A stretch of DNA of 55,825 bases from Deltaproteobacteria bacterium (GTDB lineage: Bacteria > Myxococcota_A > Polyangia > Polyangiales > Ga0077539): contig CANJUR010000026.1 in the NCBI GenBank assembly GCA_947477565.1, positions 1 through 55,825 of the forward strand, given 5' to 3'. This document shows, in pieces, positions 27,658 through 36,085 of the stretch. The notes beneath the pieces are model-generated. The model was not told the DNA's origin and searched no databases. It saw only the letters and a list, made by a program, of their open reading frames with translations. Both the position numbers and the translations under genes were made by a program. Position 1 is the stretch's first letter, and each line of letters begins with the position of its first letter.

Positions 27658-28724
27658 CCCGGAAGCTCGCCCATGCCCGGCGCGCCGGCACACAGGGTCA
27701 TCGCAAACTCCTCCAGCACACGGAAATCCCCCACCGGGCGGACGCCCATCGCGGAGCCCTTGGTGCCCTTGAGCGCCGCATCCGTCGCCGCCAGCACACG
27801 CAACGCACGGTGCACCTGCGGAACCGTCCAGCGCCGCGCCGCGTTGGCCAGCCACCCGGGCGGCTTGCCGTGCATGAACACGGCCCTGGAGAGGTTGACC
27901 TCGGGGTTCACCGACAACATCTGCTTGGCGCGCGCCATCAGCCGCAGCGAGTAGCCCAGCGACCCGAGGATCATCAGCGCCTCGCCCCGCTGCGTGCGCA
28001 ACTGCGCGATGTTGGCGAGCGCCGTCGGCAGGTCGCGCATCAGGATCGCGTCGGACAAGTCGAAACTCCCGATCTCCCGCACCGGAGTGACCAGCGCGTC
28101 CACCGCCGCCATCGTGATCGCCGCACCAGCAGTGTAGAGCGACAGCCGCTCGAGAGCGTCGGACAGCATGCCAAGCTCTGGGCCGATCCAGGCCACGAGG
28201 CGCTCGACCACACCGTTTTCCGCGGTGATCTTCCGTGCGCGCATCTCCCCGTTGATCCACTGGGTGAGCCACGGATCGGCCTCACGATCGTCCGTCGGCA
28301 CGCTGCACGTCACCAGCCATTTGTGCTTCTTCGCCTCGTTGACCCAGGTGCGGCGCGCGTCGAACTTCGTCGCCACCAGCAGAAGCACCGTCGTCGGCTC
28401 CGGCGCCGCCAGGTACGCGAAGAACTCCTTCTGGTCCTTGTCGTTGATTTTCTGGGCCATCTCCTCGGCGGAGCGCACCGTCACAAGACGCCGCTTGGCC
28501 ATCATCGGCAGCGTGCGGCACGCTCCGAGGATGTGATTGATGGTGGCGCTATCACCATCAAAGATGTCCTCCGAGAGGCCCCGCGGCCCGGTGCCGACCA
28601 CGGCGGTGCGCACGGCGTTCATGCACCGCGAAACCAGCAGCCACTCGTTGCCGCCCAGCACATAGACCGGCTGCACGGTGCCTTTGGACAGCGCTTCGAG
28701 GGTGGCCCGCATGTCGTCGCTCAC
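27654..28724 (-). CDS. holA: DNA polymerase III delta subunit
   Basis: About 356 residues. The family layout is visible: an N-terminal AAA-like domain (VYVLGGNEWLLVSRCMNAVR, then MMAKRRLVTVRSAEEM and TTVLLLVATKFDARRTWVNE), domain III with ARKITAENGVVERLVAWIGP, and GEALMILGSLGYSLRLMARA. HolA opens the sliding clamp as part of the clamp loader during replication. GTG at 28724 follows AGGGTGA; a GTG at 28733 would add three residues. It is convergent with the flavin reductase gene, with the stops overlapping by four bases. Confidence 0.93.
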   Translation of the reverse strand: MSDDMRATLEALSKGTVQPVYVLGGNEWLLVSRCMNAVRTAVVGTGPRGLSEDIFDGDSATINHILGACRTLPMMAKRRLVTVRSAEEMAQKINDKDQKEFFAYLAAPEPTTVLLLVATKFDARRTWVNEAKKHKWLVTCSVPTDDREADPWLTQWINGEMRARKITAENGVVERLVAWIGPELGMLSDALERLSLYTAGAAITMAAVDALVTPVREIGSFDLSDAILMRDLPTALANIAQLRTQRGEALMILGSLGYSLRLMARAKQMLSVNPEVNLSRAVFMHGKPPGWLANAARRWTVPQVHRALRVLAATDAALKGTKGSAMGVRPVGDFRVLEEFAMTLCAGAPGMGELPG

Positions 28725-28768
28725 GGCCGTCACCCTAGCGCAACGCCGACCCGGACTTCACGGATCTG

Positions 28769-29869
28769 TCAGGTCTCGACTGCGAGAGTCTCGAGGCCCG
28801 CGAGGGTGCCGCAGCGGGTGCGCCCGAGGATGAAGATGCGAATCTGCACCTCGCCCACGCGAAACACCGTGAGCCCCGTCAGTTGCCCGTGGAGGGTCTG
28901 AACCATCTGCCGAAAGCGGGCGGCGCGATGGGCATCGGCGAGCGATCCGTCCTCGACGACGACGCCGCGCAGCAGTTGCTCGACGGTGATTCGCTCAACA
29001 CGGGTCGATGCCGGTAGCGCCAGATGGCTCAGCAGCGAAGCGTTGGAAGGCACTACCCGCACCGCGTCACGCGCAAACCACGTGAAGGGCGCGTCGGTCT
29101 CCGAGGTGAACAACAGCCGCTCGGTGGCGCTCGCCAGCGCGCCTTGAAGGCCCGCACCGCAGAGGCCCGTCGGCGTCGGGGCCGTCACCCTCACAAACGC
29201 CTCCCTCGCTCGCAACACCGGAACCCTCTCCGTAGCGGGGTTGCCCGGCGCCGTCGTGCGCACGCCTGCGACGAGTACGCCGTCATCGCGGGTCGCGTCG
29301 CCGAGAACGTGGTCGCGGGCGGTGGCCTCGAGGGTGAGCCGCGAGAGGTCTACGCCCACCACAGGCAGCGGCCGCGTGGTGCTGTTGAGCCGCTGCACGT
29401 TAAGCGCCGTGCAAGGCAGAAACGTACACATCGTGCCAGTCGTAGACACGCGCACGACGCTCGCCGTCGGGGCCGCGCCGCTGGCCGAGCGCCACGCCTC
29501 CGTCGCGACGAAACGCCCGTAGGCGTGGTCCGTCGCGGCGGCGATGCGTCCGCGATAGATCACTGCGCCGTCAAGGGAGGTCACGCCGATACCGAGCGCC
29601 GCGAGATCGAGGGCGGCGACGTAGCAGCGCGCCGCGGTGGAGCCATCGACGCAGCGCGCGGAGGAGGCGTTGACCGGCGAGACCCAGTAGCCGCCACAGA
29701 TCGGCGACGCGCACCGGCGATTGTCGTGCTCGGCGATGAAGTACCCGTCGGCGCGGACAGTGACGGATTCCGCCGCAGTCTCGTCGGCAGACGTCAGATC
29801 GGCGCCCACCTGACAGCCCGCGAGCAGCAATCCGAGGGCAAGCGAACGGGCCGACGAGGAGTGGTTCAT
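28769..29869 (-). CDS. Cys-containing lipoprotein, DUF6748-like
   Basis: About 366 residues from ATG 29869; an ATG at 29881 would add four. The signal (SSARSLALGLLLAGC) has an LLAGC lipobox. The N-terminal mature region reads GYFIAEHDNRRCASPICGGY then VNASSARCVDGSTAARCYVA, the Cys pattern I recall for DUF6748, a domain frequent in myxobacteria and without known function. The remainder is beta-rich and ends with RTRCGTLAGLETLAVET. It is probably an outer-membrane or surface lipoprotein. Its gene lies 44 bp upstream of holA on the same strand; co-transcription is possible but not implied by function. Confidence 0.8.
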   Translation of the reverse strand: MNHSSSARSLALGLLLAGCQVGADLTSADETAAESVTVRADGYFIAEHDNRRCASPICGGYWVSPVNASSARCVDGSTAARCYVAALDLAALGIGVTSLDGAVIYRGRIAAATDHAYGRFVATEAWRSASGAAPTASVVRVSTTGTMCTFLPCTALNVQRLNSTTRPLPVVGVDLSRLTLEATARDHVLGDATRDDGVLVAGVRTTAPGNPATERVPVLRAREAFVRVTAPTPTGLCGAGLQGALASATERLLFTSETDAPFTWFARDAVRVVPSNASLLSHLALPASTRVERITVEQLLRGVVVEDGSLADAHRAARFRQMVQTLHGQLTGLTVFRVGEVQIRIFILGRTRCGTLAGLETLAVET

Positions 29870-29966
29870 GGCTGCGCACATGTACGGCACGCGCGCACAC
29901 GGGGCAAGGCGATCGCAGATGACATCGGCGTGTGTGCGAAGGCGGGGTGGCTGATACAACGAGGCG

Positions 29967-30968
29967 ATGTCGCTAGCGTTTTGGAAGGGTCTCGGGGTCG
30001 CGGTTGTCCTGGCCGGGTGCAGCGAGGAGACCGCGCTGGAGGGAGACGGCGCGACGGCAGACATTCTGCTCATCACGGACGCAGGCGACGATTCGACGAT
30101 CGCGGTGGATGTCGCTCCGGTCATGGGGGATGCCACGGTGGCAGCGTGTGGCGTGTGCGCGACTCCAGCGGAGCCTGCGACCGTGGGCACCGTCGCGTCC
30201 GTTGAACTCAATGAGTTGTCGGGTATCGCAGAGAGCCGAGCGCAGCCTGGCGTGTACTTTGTCCACAATGACTCTGGAGACACCGCGCGCTTCTTCTCCA
30301 TTGACGGAACAGGAGCCCGGCGCGGCACCTATGGGCTCAATGGCGCCACCGCGGTGGACTGGGAAGACATCGCAGTAGGCCCCTGTCCCACGGGGCAATG
30401 CGTGTACCTCGGTGACATCGGCGACAACGACAGCGTGCGCTCGAGCTATGTCGTGTATCGAGTCGCGCAGCCGATCGTGGAGCCCGGCCCCGCGCAGCAG
30501 ATTGAAGTGAACTGGGAGCGTTTCGTATTCGTGTATCCCGATGGCGCGCATAACTCAGAGTCCCTCGCAGTGCGACCCGATACAGGCGAGGTCTACGTCA
30601 TCACGAAGGTGAGCAGAGGGTCGTCGGAGGTGTATCGGTTTCCGCAGCCGCTTCGCTCGAGCAGCACCGCGACGCTGGTGCGCGTCGGAGCGCTCGCGCT
30701 TCCAAACATGGGAGATCCGCTGGTCACCGGGGCGGACATCCACCCGTGCGCGCGGCGATTGCTGGTACGCACCTACAATCGATTGTGGGAATTCCGTGTC
30801 GGGGAGAATGATTCCTGGGAAGACATCTTCCAGGCGACGCCCACGCGGATGCTGCTGCAAACAGAGATTCAGGGCGAGGCCGTCGGGTGGCACGCCGACG
30901 GACGGGGCTACGTCACGATCTCCGAAGGCCGCGCCGCGCCGCTGCACGACGCCCGCTGTCTGCCCTGA
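29967..30968 (+). CDS. lipoprotein with beta-propeller-like domain
   Basis: 333 residues. The N-terminus (MSLAFWKGLGVAVVLAGC) is a lipoprotein signal (VLAGC). After an acidic linker, from about residue 75 the protein shows propeller-like blades (ELNELSGIAESRAQPGVYFV, NDSGDTARFFSIDGTGARRG, TAVDWEDIAVGPCPTGQCVY, HNSESLAVRPDTGEVYVITK, QGEAVGWHADGRGYVTISEG). The pattern resembles secreted six-bladed-propeller or SdiA-regulated-like proteins that may bind or hydrolyse ligands. The precise role is unknown. It is divergent from the DUF6748 gene across about 100 bp and ends at a hairpin. Confidence 0.78.
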   Translation: MSLAFWKGLGVAVVLAGCSEETALEGDGATADILLITDAGDDSTIAVDVAPVMGDATVAACGVCATPAEPATVGTVASVELNELSGIAESRAQPGVYFVHNDSGDTARFFSIDGTGARRGTYGLNGATAVDWEDIAVGPCPTGQCVYLGDIGDNDSVRSSYVVYRVAQPIVEPGPAQQIEVNWERFVFVYPDGAHNSESLAVRPDTGEVYVITKVSRGSSEVYRFPQPLRSSSTATLVRVGALALPNMGDPLVTGADIHPCARRLLVRTYNRLWEFRVGENDSWEDIFQATPTRMLLQTEIQGEAVGWHADGRGYVTISEGRAAPLHDARCLP

Positions 30969-30973
30969 TCAAA

Positions 30974-30993
30974 GGGAGGCCCGCGCGCCTCTC
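30974..30993. terminator. terminator-like hairpin between convergent genes
   Basis: GGGAGGC (30974-30980) can pair with GCCTCTC (30987-30993) with one G-T wobble and a 6-base loop. It lies six bases after the lipoprotein stop and before the stop of the convergent gene at 31006. A pyrimidine tract follows. Confidence 0.5.
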
Positions 30994-31005
30994 TCTCGAT
31001 ATCGC

Positions 31006-33369
31006 TTATCCACGCTTTCGCCGACGGCGACCCAGTGCCATTCCCACTCCTGCCAATCCCCAGAGCGTCCAGCCCACTTCCTTCATTCCACTTCTCCCAT
31101 TACCCACAACGCCGCAGCCGCAGCCCGCAGTGCCCGCGTCCGTCGTGCGCCCACCGCGTATCAACTCCACGGCCTCCGCGCTCGGCACCACCCGCGGCGG
31201 CGCATCCACCACGGGCACCGCGCTCGCGGCCGAAGCCATCTCTACGGTCAACTCCGTCGGTGTCGGATCAGCGCTCTCCGGGTCACCCACGACCCGCGCG
31301 CGCACCTCCACCCGGTGCTCTCCCACCATCGCAAACGTCGGTGCCGTCACGTCCAGCCACGGTCCCGATGCCCACCGCGACCAGGTCATTCCGTCGACCC
31401 GCGTCGCGTACTCGTGCGCCTGTCCGCTCACCGCGGATGCACCCGGCGCCACCCGCACCCGCACCCGCGCGCTGTCGCTCACCGGGTCGGCCCCGAGCAC
31501 GACGGCCTCCGTCTCCGCCACCGCCACGCTCGGCCGCGTCGCACGCCGGTACCGCAGGTCCATAAACAACCCCAGGAAGCGCGATCCGCTCTCTTCCACG
31601 CCGCGCACCCCTCCTTCGGGCAGCTCGATATTCACCGTGCCGACGGGCATTCCCATCGCACCCGGCACCGGAATCGCCGGGAGCGCGATGGTCGGAATGC
31701 TCCCCGCCAGCATCCCCACGGCGGTGCCTAGCAGCGCGTCGAAGGAAACCGCCAGCCGCGCGTTCGGGTCGCTCACCAGCGCCGACCCGGTCACCACCGT
31801 CGCCGACGTGCGCACCGTTCCGAGCGACGGGCGTAATCCCCCTGCATCGCGCAGCAACGTGAGCGGCGCGGAGACGTCCGTGGTCACCGTGAGGGCTCGC
31901 ACGTAGCGCTCCTCGGACCACACCATCACGTCGAGCGCGAGCCGCTCGAAGCGCAGCGTGAGCGTCGGATCGGCGCCCGTCGATAGGCCCACGGTCGGCG
32001 GACGCTGCGGACGCAGAAGCAGCGCCACCGGGTCCGACGCCGCAGGAAACAGCACGTTTCGCAGCGACGGGACGATCACCGTAAATGTCCCCGAGGAGAG
32101 TTGTTGGGAGAGCGAACTGGTCACTCCGAGGCAGAAGGTGCCCGCGTCCCACAACTGAAACAGCGCGTGGTTGAGGTACGTCTCCGACAGCCCCACCGCG
32201 AGGTCGGACACCCGCGTGCCCCCCGGCACCGCGTTTTGCCGCAGCGCCGCCCACTGCGGAACCTCCGCCACCGCCGGCTCCATCAACCGCGGGACGCACG
32301 CGTTGTGCGACTGCGACTGTGCCACCCCGAAGACGTTGAGGGTCATCCCCTGTGCGCTGACCTCCGCGTCGTGCGTGGCGTCCCCCGCGGCGATCACCAG
32401 CGCCGACTGCGCGCGCACCCCTGGGCTTACCGATGCCAGTAATCCGCCGACGTTGCCCGCAAGCTCGACACCGAGCAGCGACGGCACCAGCGCCCCGTCT
32501 GTGTATCGACAACGCGCCCCGTCTGCGCGCGTCCCTGTGGGGCATCCCGGCGGCGTCGGCGCGGAGGTCTGGCTGAGGGCATCCTGGATGGGCCCGAGCG
32601 CCCCGCTGAGCGCCCCGCGGAAGGCCCCGCTGATGGTGCCGCGCAGGACAGGGAGCAGCCCGCAGAGGCCACCACCGGAGCAGCCCACCCAGGCGTCGTC
32701 GAAGCCCTCCCCGGGCGTCTCCTCGACGACCGCCGTGGCGCCCATCGCGGGCACCAATTCCGCGCGGTAGTAGTTGCGCCGCTCGGCGTGCGTGTCCCGC
32801 CGAATCGCGATGGCCGTGCGTAGCCCGATGTACTGCCGCGCGCCTCGCGCCGTGTCGATGGTGAGCGTGGTGTCGATGCCGTCCGCGCACCCGCCGCACA
32901 TCGCGTTACAGAACAGCGTGCACGTGCGCAGCGGAATCACCCCGCGAAACCCGATGCGCGCCCGCACCTCGATGCGATCGGGCGCAACGAAAAAAAGTTC
33001 GAGAGGCGCCGGCGAGGTGGGCAGCACGAGTTCGAGCCCGCAGCTACCGTCGCGGCACACCACATAGCGCCCGACGCCGAAGTTGCCATTGACCAACGGA
33101 ATCGGGAGCCTCCCACCGGTGGCTCCGAGCAGCAGGTCGCCCCCGAGCAGCGACACGCTACGCAGTCCCTGGTCGGTCACCCGGATCTGCAGCGCCCGCG
33201 CGATCCGCGTCTCCGGCGTCACGGGATAACCCCCTGCGATCGGCCCGAGTCCGGTGCCCGCGCAGGACGAGCAACCGCCGCCGCTGCACCCCGCGACCAC
33301 GACGGCCATCAACGACAGCCGAAGCAGCGATACGACCTCAGCGAGCCTCCCGGGAATGCGCATTCCCAT
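31006..33369 (-). CDS. large lipoprotein with MYXO-CTERM sorting tail
   Basis: 787 residues. The N-terminus has a lipoprotein signal (LSLMAVVVAGC) followed by a Cys/Gly cluster (GGGCSSCAG). The C-terminus has GCGCGVVGNG, a TM helix (TLWGLAGVGMALG) and a basic stop (RRRRKRG), the MYXO-CTERM layout used for surface anchoring in myxobacteria after processing at the Cys. The long middle is beta-rich with scattered Cys (RTCTLFCNAMCGGC) and two Ig-like portions near the end. No catalytic motif is visible. Two lipidation/anchoring signals on one protein are unusual. It is convergent with the propeller lipoprotein gene. Confidence 0.85.
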   Translation of the reverse strand: MGMRIPGRLAEVVSLLRLSLMAVVVAGCSGGGCSSCAGTGLGPIAGGYPVTPETRIARALQIRVTDQGLRSVSLLGGDLLLGATGGRLPIPLVNGNFGVGRYVVCRDGSCGLELVLPTSPAPLELFFVAPDRIEVRARIGFRGVIPLRTCTLFCNAMCGGCADGIDTTLTIDTARGARQYIGLRTAIAIRRDTHAERRNYYRAELVPAMGATAVVEETPGEGFDDAWVGCSGGGLCGLLPVLRGTISGAFRGALSGALGPIQDALSQTSAPTPPGCPTGTRADGARCRYTDGALVPSLLGVELAGNVGGLLASVSPGVRAQSALVIAAGDATHDAEVSAQGMTLNVFGVAQSQSHNACVPRLMEPAVAEVPQWAALRQNAVPGGTRVSDLAVGLSETYLNHALFQLWDAGTFCLGVTSSLSQQLSSGTFTVIVPSLRNVLFPAASDPVALLLRPQRPPTVGLSTGADPTLTLRFERLALDVMVWSEERYVRALTVTTDVSAPLTLLRDAGGLRPSLGTVRTSATVVTGSALVSDPNARLAVSFDALLGTAVGMLAGSIPTIALPAIPVPGAMGMPVGTVNIELPEGGVRGVEESGSRFLGLFMDLRYRRATRPSVAVAETEAVVLGADPVSDSARVRVRVAPGASAVSGQAHEYATRVDGMTWSRWASGPWLDVTAPTFAMVGEHRVEVRARVVGDPESADPTPTELTVEMASAASAVPVVDAPPRVVPSAEAVELIRGGRTTDAGTAGCGCGVVGNGRSGMKEVGWTLWGLAGVGMALGRRRRKRG

Positions 33370-33441
33370 TGCGTATCACGGACCACGACCGCCCCGGCGC
33401 TGACGTTGTTGCACCCATCTGATACGCGTATCTGCACACCC

Positions 33442-34452
33442 ATGTACCCGACCCGCTTTGGCTCCCTGCGCGACCTCACGAAGCTCCCGTGGTTTGAGAT
33501 GCGCGACGGCCGCGTGGTGGTGAGCGACCCCTCCGTCGGCACCGCCATCGACACGCACACGCACCTCGCGCTGGCCTTCGTGCGGCGCAACCAGGTTGAT
33601 CTTCATCGCGGGCACGCGAAGACCGAGCACTACCTCCCCGACGACCGCGCCTTCGACCTCGACGTCTACGTCAACAAGAACTTCCTCCCCGACGACCTCC
33701 GCCGGATGGAGCGCGACCTCTCCCTGGGCGCCCTCGGCACCCCGGGGATGCACGAGACGCACACGGTTCCCAACCTCACCCGAGAGATGGGCGAACTGCG
33801 GGTTGCACAGTCGGTGCTGCTGCCCATCGACTGGCCCGTGCTCTCCGACAACGCGACCACCTGGCTCAACGCCATTCGCGGCGACCAGAGGCTCATCGGG
33901 TTCGGCTCGGTGCACCCGTACACGCGCCACATGGAAGAGAAACTCGACCGTCAAATCGCCCTCGGCGCGCGCGGTATCAAGGTGCACCCGACGGTTCAAC
34001 TGGTGCGCCCGGACGACGGCCGCGCCATGAAGCTCTACCGACTCTGCGGCGAGCGTGGCATCCCGGTGTTCTGGCACTGCGGCCCGGTGGACATCGAGCC
34101 CCCGCTCGGGCGCTACCTCTCGCAGGTTCGCCACTACGAGAAGGCCATCGCAGAAAACCCCGGTACGACCTTCGTGCTCGGCCACTCCGGCGCTCTCCAG
34201 ATGGACACCGCCATCGGGTACGCGAAGCGCTACCCCAACGCGTGGCTGGAGATCGCGTCGCAGTCCGTGAGCAACGTGCGTCGGCTCGTCGAAGAGGCCC
34301 CCGCCGACCGCGTGATGTTCGGCACCGACTGGCCCTTTTATCACCAGGCCATCGGGCTCGCGAAGGTGTTCATCGCTACCGAAGGCAACGACGTCGCCCG
34401 CCGCGCGCTGCTCCGCGGCAACGCCGCCCGCTTGCTCAAGCTCGACGCCTGA
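33442..34452 (+). CDS. amidohydrolase family protein (amidohydrolase_2 type)
   Basis: 336 residues from ATG 33442. The metal-binding start AIDTHTHLAL, a second histidine in FWHCGPVD, a third in VLGHSGALQM and the Asp of MFGTDWPFYH are the ordered ligand positions of a TIM-barrel amidohydrolase_2. These enzymes hydrolyse or decarboxylate small aromatic or cyclic substrates; the substrate here is unknown. An extra stretch between the HTH and the first barrel strands (about 50-100) contains YLPDDRAFDLDVYVNKNFLP. No signal peptide is present, so it acts in the cytoplasm. It is divergent from the MYXO-CTERM gene. Confidence 0.88.
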   Translation: MYPTRFGSLRDLTKLPWFEMRDGRVVVSDPSVGTAIDTHTHLALAFVRRNQVDLHRGHAKTEHYLPDDRAFDLDVYVNKNFLPDDLRRMERDLSLGALGTPGMHETHTVPNLTREMGELRVAQSVLLPIDWPVLSDNATTWLNAIRGDQRLIGFGSVHPYTRHMEEKLDRQIALGARGIKVHPTVQLVRPDDGRAMKLYRLCGERGIPVFWHCGPVDIEPPLGRYLSQVRHYEKAIAENPGTTFVLGHSGALQMDTAIGYAKRYPNAWLEIASQSVSNVRRLVEEAPADRVMFGTDWPFYHQAIGLAKVFIATEGNDVARRALLRGNAARLLKLDA

Positions 34453-34503
34453 TCAGCCCCGAAATTCGCACCAGGTGTTGCGCACACGCAACTGTCCCAA
34501 CTT

Positions 34504-34526
34504 TGCGCAGACTGTTAATCTGCGCA
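34504..34526. promoter_or_regulatory. palindromic operator candidate at the start of a kinase gene
   Basis: TGCGCAGA (34504-34511) and TCTGCGCA (34519-34526) form a perfect 8-base inverted repeat with a 7-base spacer CTGTTAA, ending four bases before the ATG at 34531. TTGCGCA occurs once more at 34479-34485. The central TGTTAAT resembles a -10 element, so a protein bound here would block the promoter. If the -10 is real, the transcript would be leaderless or nearly so. Confidence 0.5.
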
Positions 34527-34530
34527 CTGG

Positions 34531-36081
34531 ATGGCGACCGTTCCGTTGCGACCGACGTCGAGCGCGGGTGTGCGACGACTGGGTCGATACGCACTCCGCT
34601 ACCACATCGCGCAAGGGGGCATGGCGTCGGTCTACCTCGCGCAACTGAGCGGCTCCGCGGGCTTTGCAAAATGGATCGCCCTGAAAACGATCCATCCGCA
34701 CATCGCGAACGACAGGCGCTTCGTGAACATGTTTCTCGACGAGGCGCGGCTGGCGTCACGGCTCGACCATCCGAACCTCTGCTCCGTCTTCGACTTCGGC
34801 GAAGAGCACGGCACGTGGTTCATTGCGATGGAGTACCTGCACGGCGAGACCTTCGGCGTCGTCGCGCGCACCGGTTGGAGCAACCAGCATCCGCCGCCCT
34901 ACTTGATGGTCGCGCGCATCCTGGCCGACGCCGCGCGCGGTCTGCACGCCGCCCATGAGTTGCGTCTCCAATCGGGTGAAAACGCCGGTGTTGTGCACCG
35001 CGATGTCTCCCCGGAGAACATCTTCGTCACCTACGCAGGCCCGACCAAGATCGTCGATTTCGGCGTCGCGCGCTCCAAATCTCAGTCGCAAGACCTCACC
35101 GTCGCGGGCGAGCTCAAGGGCAAGATCGCGTACATGTGCCCGGAGCAGCTACGCGAAGAGCCTGTGGACCGTCGCGCGGACATCTGGTCGCTCGGCGTGG
35201 TGCTCTGGGAGGTCACCGTCGGCCGTCGGCTCTTCCGCCGCAAAACCGACGCAGGAACCGTCTACGCCGTCCTCCACGACGACGTCCCGCGACCGGTGCG
35301 CTTCCGTTCGGACTACCCCCCGACGCTCGCCGCCATCGTGTTGAAGGCCCTCGATCGCAACCGCGATGGCCGCTACCACACCGCCCTGGATTTCGCGCGC
35401 GCCCTCGAGCAATGGCTCGCCACCACCGGCATGCCGACGGGCGCCGGCGAGGTCAGCGAATACATGCACTCGCTCTTCGCCGAGCAGATCGCGGTCCGTG
35501 ATCGGCTGCTGCGCACGACACACCCCGAGGCTCCGATGGAGGAGGTCTCCGAGGTGTGGCACAGCGCGCCCATCGACCCGACTGACCTCGAGAACTCCGC
35601 CGCCGCCGAGCTCGTCCCCGACACGCGCCACCCTTCGGACCTTGATCTCAGCGAGGAGGCCACGCTCCTCAACACCGAGCGCTTTCTCCCCCGCGCTTTG
35701 CACCCGGAGACTTCCCCGGGGCCCGACACCGATACGCCGATTCCGTTGCTCACGGCGCGCACCCACCGGCCGCTCCAGCTCGGGCCATCGTCGCTCAACA
35801 GCGCCTCCCACCGCGGCTACCAGAGCTCGCTTCTCCCGGCCTGGCGTCGTCGCGGGGTGCCCAGCCTGGTCGGCGGCGGATTACTCATCCTGGTAAGTTT
35901 TCTGGTGGTCGCCTACTGGCTCAGCCAGCGTCCGCCGACCGAGGTCCCACCCACGACTTTCGTGCCTCGGCGTCTTTCATCGCGCGTGCTCTCGTTGCCC
36001 TCGCAAAAGGTGCAGGTCAACGTGCAATCGGGGGTTGGTTCTGTCGTCGAGAAGCGATGGGAACCACCACCCCCCCGATAG
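34531..36081 (+). CDS. Ser/Thr protein kinase with C-terminal TM segment
   Basis: 516 residues. The kinase domain (about 18-290) has an Ala in the Gly-loop (YHIAQGGMASVYLAQ), Lys in IALKTIHPH, HRDVSPENIF, VDFGVARSK and IAYMCPEQLREEP. All catalytic residues are present. A charged linker (about 300-430) leads to one TM segment (SLVGGGLLILVSFLVVAYWL) and a short extracytoplasmic tail of about 50 residues. It is a membrane kinase with almost no sensor domain. The palindrome at its start suggests transcriptional control. It is convergent with the transporter gene (4-bp gap). Confidence 0.92.
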   Translation: MATVPLRPTSSAGVRRLGRYALRYHIAQGGMASVYLAQLSGSAGFAKWIALKTIHPHIANDRRFVNMFLDEARLASRLDHPNLCSVFDFGEEHGTWFIAMEYLHGETFGVVARTGWSNQHPPPYLMVARILADAARGLHAAHELRLQSGENAGVVHRDVSPENIFVTYAGPTKIVDFGVARSKSQSQDLTVAGELKGKIAYMCPEQLREEPVDRRADIWSLGVVLWEVTVGRRLFRRKTDAGTVYAVLHDDVPRPVRFRSDYPPTLAAIVLKALDRNRDGRYHTALDFARALEQWLATTGMPTGAGEVSEYMHSLFAEQIAVRDRLLRTTHPEAPMEEVSEVWHSAPIDPTDLENSAAAELVPDTRHPSDLDLSEEATLLNTERFLPRALHPETSPGPDTDTPIPLLTARTHRPLQLGPSSLNSASHRGYQSSLLPAWRRRGVPSLVGGGLLILVSFLVVAYWLSQRPPTEVPPTTFVPRRLSSRVLSLPSQKVQVNVQSGVGSVVEKRWEPPPPR

Positions 36082-36085
36082 TCGC

